This document shows positions 4,698 through 6,319 of a stretch of 6,319 bases of DNA, in pieces; the first letter of the stretch is position 1; each line of letters opens with the position of its first letter. Below the pieces are notes generated by a model. It saw only the letters and a program-made list of their open reading frames with translations, was not told the DNA's origin and searched no databases. The stretch is from Geoglobus sp. (GTDB lineage Archaea > Halobacteriota > Archaeoglobi > Archaeoglobales > Archaeoglobaceae). Position numbers and translations under genes: made by a program. Location: positions 1-6,319 of the forward strand of contig WAJY01000249.1 of NCBI GenBank assembly GCA_015523645.1, in the 5' to 3' direction.

Positions 4698-6319
4698 CCT
4701 TCCATTCCAAATAACTACAGTAGGGACAGAATACCCATGATTTTCCTTTAGAAGGTTTTATTCTGATGAGGTTGATGCTATGCTTCTTGCATCTCCTTGA
4801 AGTGACTTCAATTCTTCCCTTTTGAGGTAGGGGAAGTGTAAATTTGCAGTCAGGGTATTTTGAGCAACCTATAAATCTTCCCTTTGCCTTTCTGATCTCA
4901 AGCTCTCCTCCACATTCAGGGCAATTCCCCACAACCCTGTCCCTTCTCATTCCCTCCCTTATAACCCTACCAAGCTCTTTTCTGTCAACGTTTTCCAAAA
5001 CCCTTCCCAGGAATTTAACACTCTCCATTATAACATCCTTCTGACTCAGTTTCCCTTCTTCAATACAATCCATATCTTTTTCAAGCTTTGAAGTCATGTC
5101 AGGAAGAGTTATAACCTCCGCACCTTTTTTCAATGCCTCAATTACAGCAAAAGCGACCTCTGTTGGCTCAATAGGATTTCCCCTTACATATCCTCTGGTG
5201 TAAAGCTTTTTTAGAATCTCATGCCTTGTAGATTTAGTCCCGAGATTGTATTTTTCCATGAGCTTTATTATTGAACTCATTGTGTATCTTGCAGGTGGCT
5301 TTGTAGTCTTTTCAAGAAGCTCCTTGGAAAGGATTTTGAGGGTCATGCCTTCGCTCAATCTTGGCAGATGTGCTTCATCAATTTTTGAATAGATGTAAAC
5401 TTCTCTCCAACCGGCTTTCAGGAGTTTTTTCCCAGAAGCCTTAAAGATCTCTCCATTTGCATCAATAACAGCGTGTCTAACAAGCCATACAGCGTCTGGA
5501 GAGAGAGTTGCAAGGAACCTCCTCACTATAAGCTCGTATATCATCCATTCCTCTTTTTTTAGCTGTTCCTTTTTTGCAACCGAAACGGGATGTATGGGTG
5601 GGTGATCCTTGCTTTCCTTCCTCCCTCTTGATGGTTTCATAAAATTAAGTGCTATTTTTGCCTCTCTTTCAAAATCCGAGTCAAGAAACTGGGAAACAAT
5701 AGCTCGGAGGTTTATTGTTTTTGGATAAACCGTGTTGTCTGTTCTCGGATAGGAAATGAATCCGTTCATATAAAGAGATTCTGCTATGCTCATCGCCCTG
5801 TCTGGAGGCATAAACTTTGCGGCTTCTCTCAAGAATTCTGTGGTGTTAAATGGTATAGGTTTTCTTTCAACAACCTCCCTCTCCTGAAATTTTTTTACAA
5901 CTCCACTGTCTTTAATTCTGGATAACGCTTTTTCAGCCTCTTTTTTATCAAAGAACCTCTTAACATGCTTAGCCTTAAATTTTTGAGAGTTTTTGAACTC
6001 AGCCACAATTTCCCAGTACGGAGTTGGGGTGAATTCGCGAATCTCCTTTTCTCTTTCAACAATGTACCTCAGGGTTGGTGACTGAACCCTTCCGACGCTC
6101 AAAAAATCTTTTCCCATTCTTCCTGAAGAGAGAGAAAGAAGCCTTGTAAGAACAGCCCCCCACATCAGATCTACAATTTGTCTTGTCTCTGCTGCTTTAG
6201 CAAGGTTTTCGCTAATCTCAACCCTCTCAGAGAAGGCTTTTTTTATTTCAGAGGGTGTTATGGCAGAATAACGGGCTCTATCAACCTCAACATCGGGATT
6301 TATTGACCTTATTATCTCG
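4687..6319 (-). CDS. topA: Archaeal DNA topoisomerase I (type IA), N-terminus off the window
   Basis: The frame stays open to the right edge, so the visible 543 residues lack the start and the Toprim domain; the internal Met at 6165 is not the true start. Upstream of that Met the frame reads the family motif DRARYSAITPSEIKKAF and AETRQIVDL, directly continuing into WGAVLTRLLS. SVGRVQSPTL follows. The catalytic tyrosine is in YMNGFISYPRTDN (codon at 5751-5749). Next come the archaeal signature KYNLGTKSTRHEILKKLYTRGYV and two C-terminal zinc ribbons: C-x2-C...C-x5-C in CPECGG...GCSKYPDC, and CKKH...CPYC near the end. Type IA enzymes pass one strand through a break held by a 5'-phosphotyrosine and relax negative supercoils. 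No helicase domain is visible, but a reverse gyrase would carry it off-window; the zinc-ribbon tail argues for topoisomerase I. It ends inside the 3' end of ribA. Confidence 0.93.
   Translation of the reverse strand, partial: EIIRSINPDVEVDRARYSAITPSEIKKAFSERVEISENLAKAAETRQIVDLMWGAVLTRLLSLSSGRMGKDFLSVGRVQSPTLRYIVEREKEIREFTPTPYWEIVAEFKNSQKFKAKHVKRFFDKKEAEKALSRIKDSGVVKKFQEREVVERKPIPFNTTEFLREAAKFMPPDRAMSIAESLYMNGFISYPRTDNTVYPKTINLRAIVSQFLDSDFEREAKIALNFMKPSRGRKESKDHPPIHPVSVAKKEQLKKEEWMIYELIVRRFLATLSPDAVWLVRHAVIDANGEIFKASGKKLLKAGWREVYIYSKIDEAHLPRLSEGMTLKILSKELLEKTTKPPARYTMSSIIKLMEKYNLGTKSTRHEILKKLYTRGYVRGNPIEPTEVAFAVIEALKKGAEVITLPDMTSKLEKDMDCIEEGKLSQKDVIMESVKFLGRVLENVDRKELGRVIREGMRRDRVVGNCPECGGELEIRKAKGRFIGCSKYPDCKFTLPLPQKGRIEVTSRRCKKHSINLIRIKPSKGKSWVFCPYCSYLEWKANH

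Noticed and set aside
4687..6165. Met at 6165 as the start of topoisomerase I
   Set aside because: The frame is open and carries conserved family motifs (DRARYSAIT, AETRQIVDL) up to the window edge, so the true start lies outside.
1..6319. Mobile element, CRISPR array, tRNA/rRNA, toxin-antitoxin or defence system
   Set aside because: I found no inverted terminal repeats, transposase motifs, spaced direct repeats, tRNA-like cloverleaf sequence or defence-type domains. Every long frame is accounted for by housekeeping-type genes.

Overview
The window looks like an ordinary chromosomal stretch from a hyperthermophilic euryarchaeon, most likely in or near the Archaeoglobales. The evidence is an archaeal-type L-tyrosine decarboxylase (MfnA, methanofuran pathway), archaeal-style MoaA and MobA, an archaeal type IA topoisomerase with C-terminal zinc ribbons, TATA-box promoters placed for leaderless mRNAs, SD sequences complementary to an archaeal 16S 3' end at internal operon genes, and AGA/AGG-rich, Lys/Glu-rich coding. 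The genus is an inference; no rRNA gene is present. Coding density is very high and the longest non-coding gap is about 98 bp.

Left part, minus strand: a tight operon reads from about 1673 down to 1 in the order mobA, moaA, a 53-residue unnamed small protein, then the first 19 codons of a probable hisC. Each junction is an overlap or a few bases. mobA and moaA make and finish the pterin-dinucleotide cofactor of Mo/W enzymes.

Centre, plus strand: mfnA (1720-2820) diverges from mobA across only 46 bp. These hold a 14-bp all-A/T tract that could serve as TATA box in both directions. An ArsC-type arsenate reductase or protein phosphatase (2864-3256), a 64-residue zinc-ribbon protein (3355-3549) and a ribA-like gene (3594-4697) follow in the same direction. 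Each has its own TATA-like element about 25-30 bp before its start codon, so they look like separate leaderless units rather than one operon.

Right part, minus strand: topoisomerase I (4687 to beyond 6319) converges on ribA, and the two coding regions overlap by 11 bp. Its Toprim domain lies outside the window.

Functional theme: methanofuran (needs MfnA) is the C1 carrier used by formylmethanofuran dehydrogenase, and that enzyme carries a Mo/W bis-MGD cofactor (needs MoaA and MobA). The divergent mfnA/mobA-moaA pair therefore supplies both the substrate carrier and the cofactor of one enzyme. The most unusual protein is the ribA product, which carries an N-terminal RibB-like domain stripped of its catalytic residues in front of an intact GTP cyclohydrolase II. 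I see no mobile element, CRISPR array, RNA gene or defence system here.
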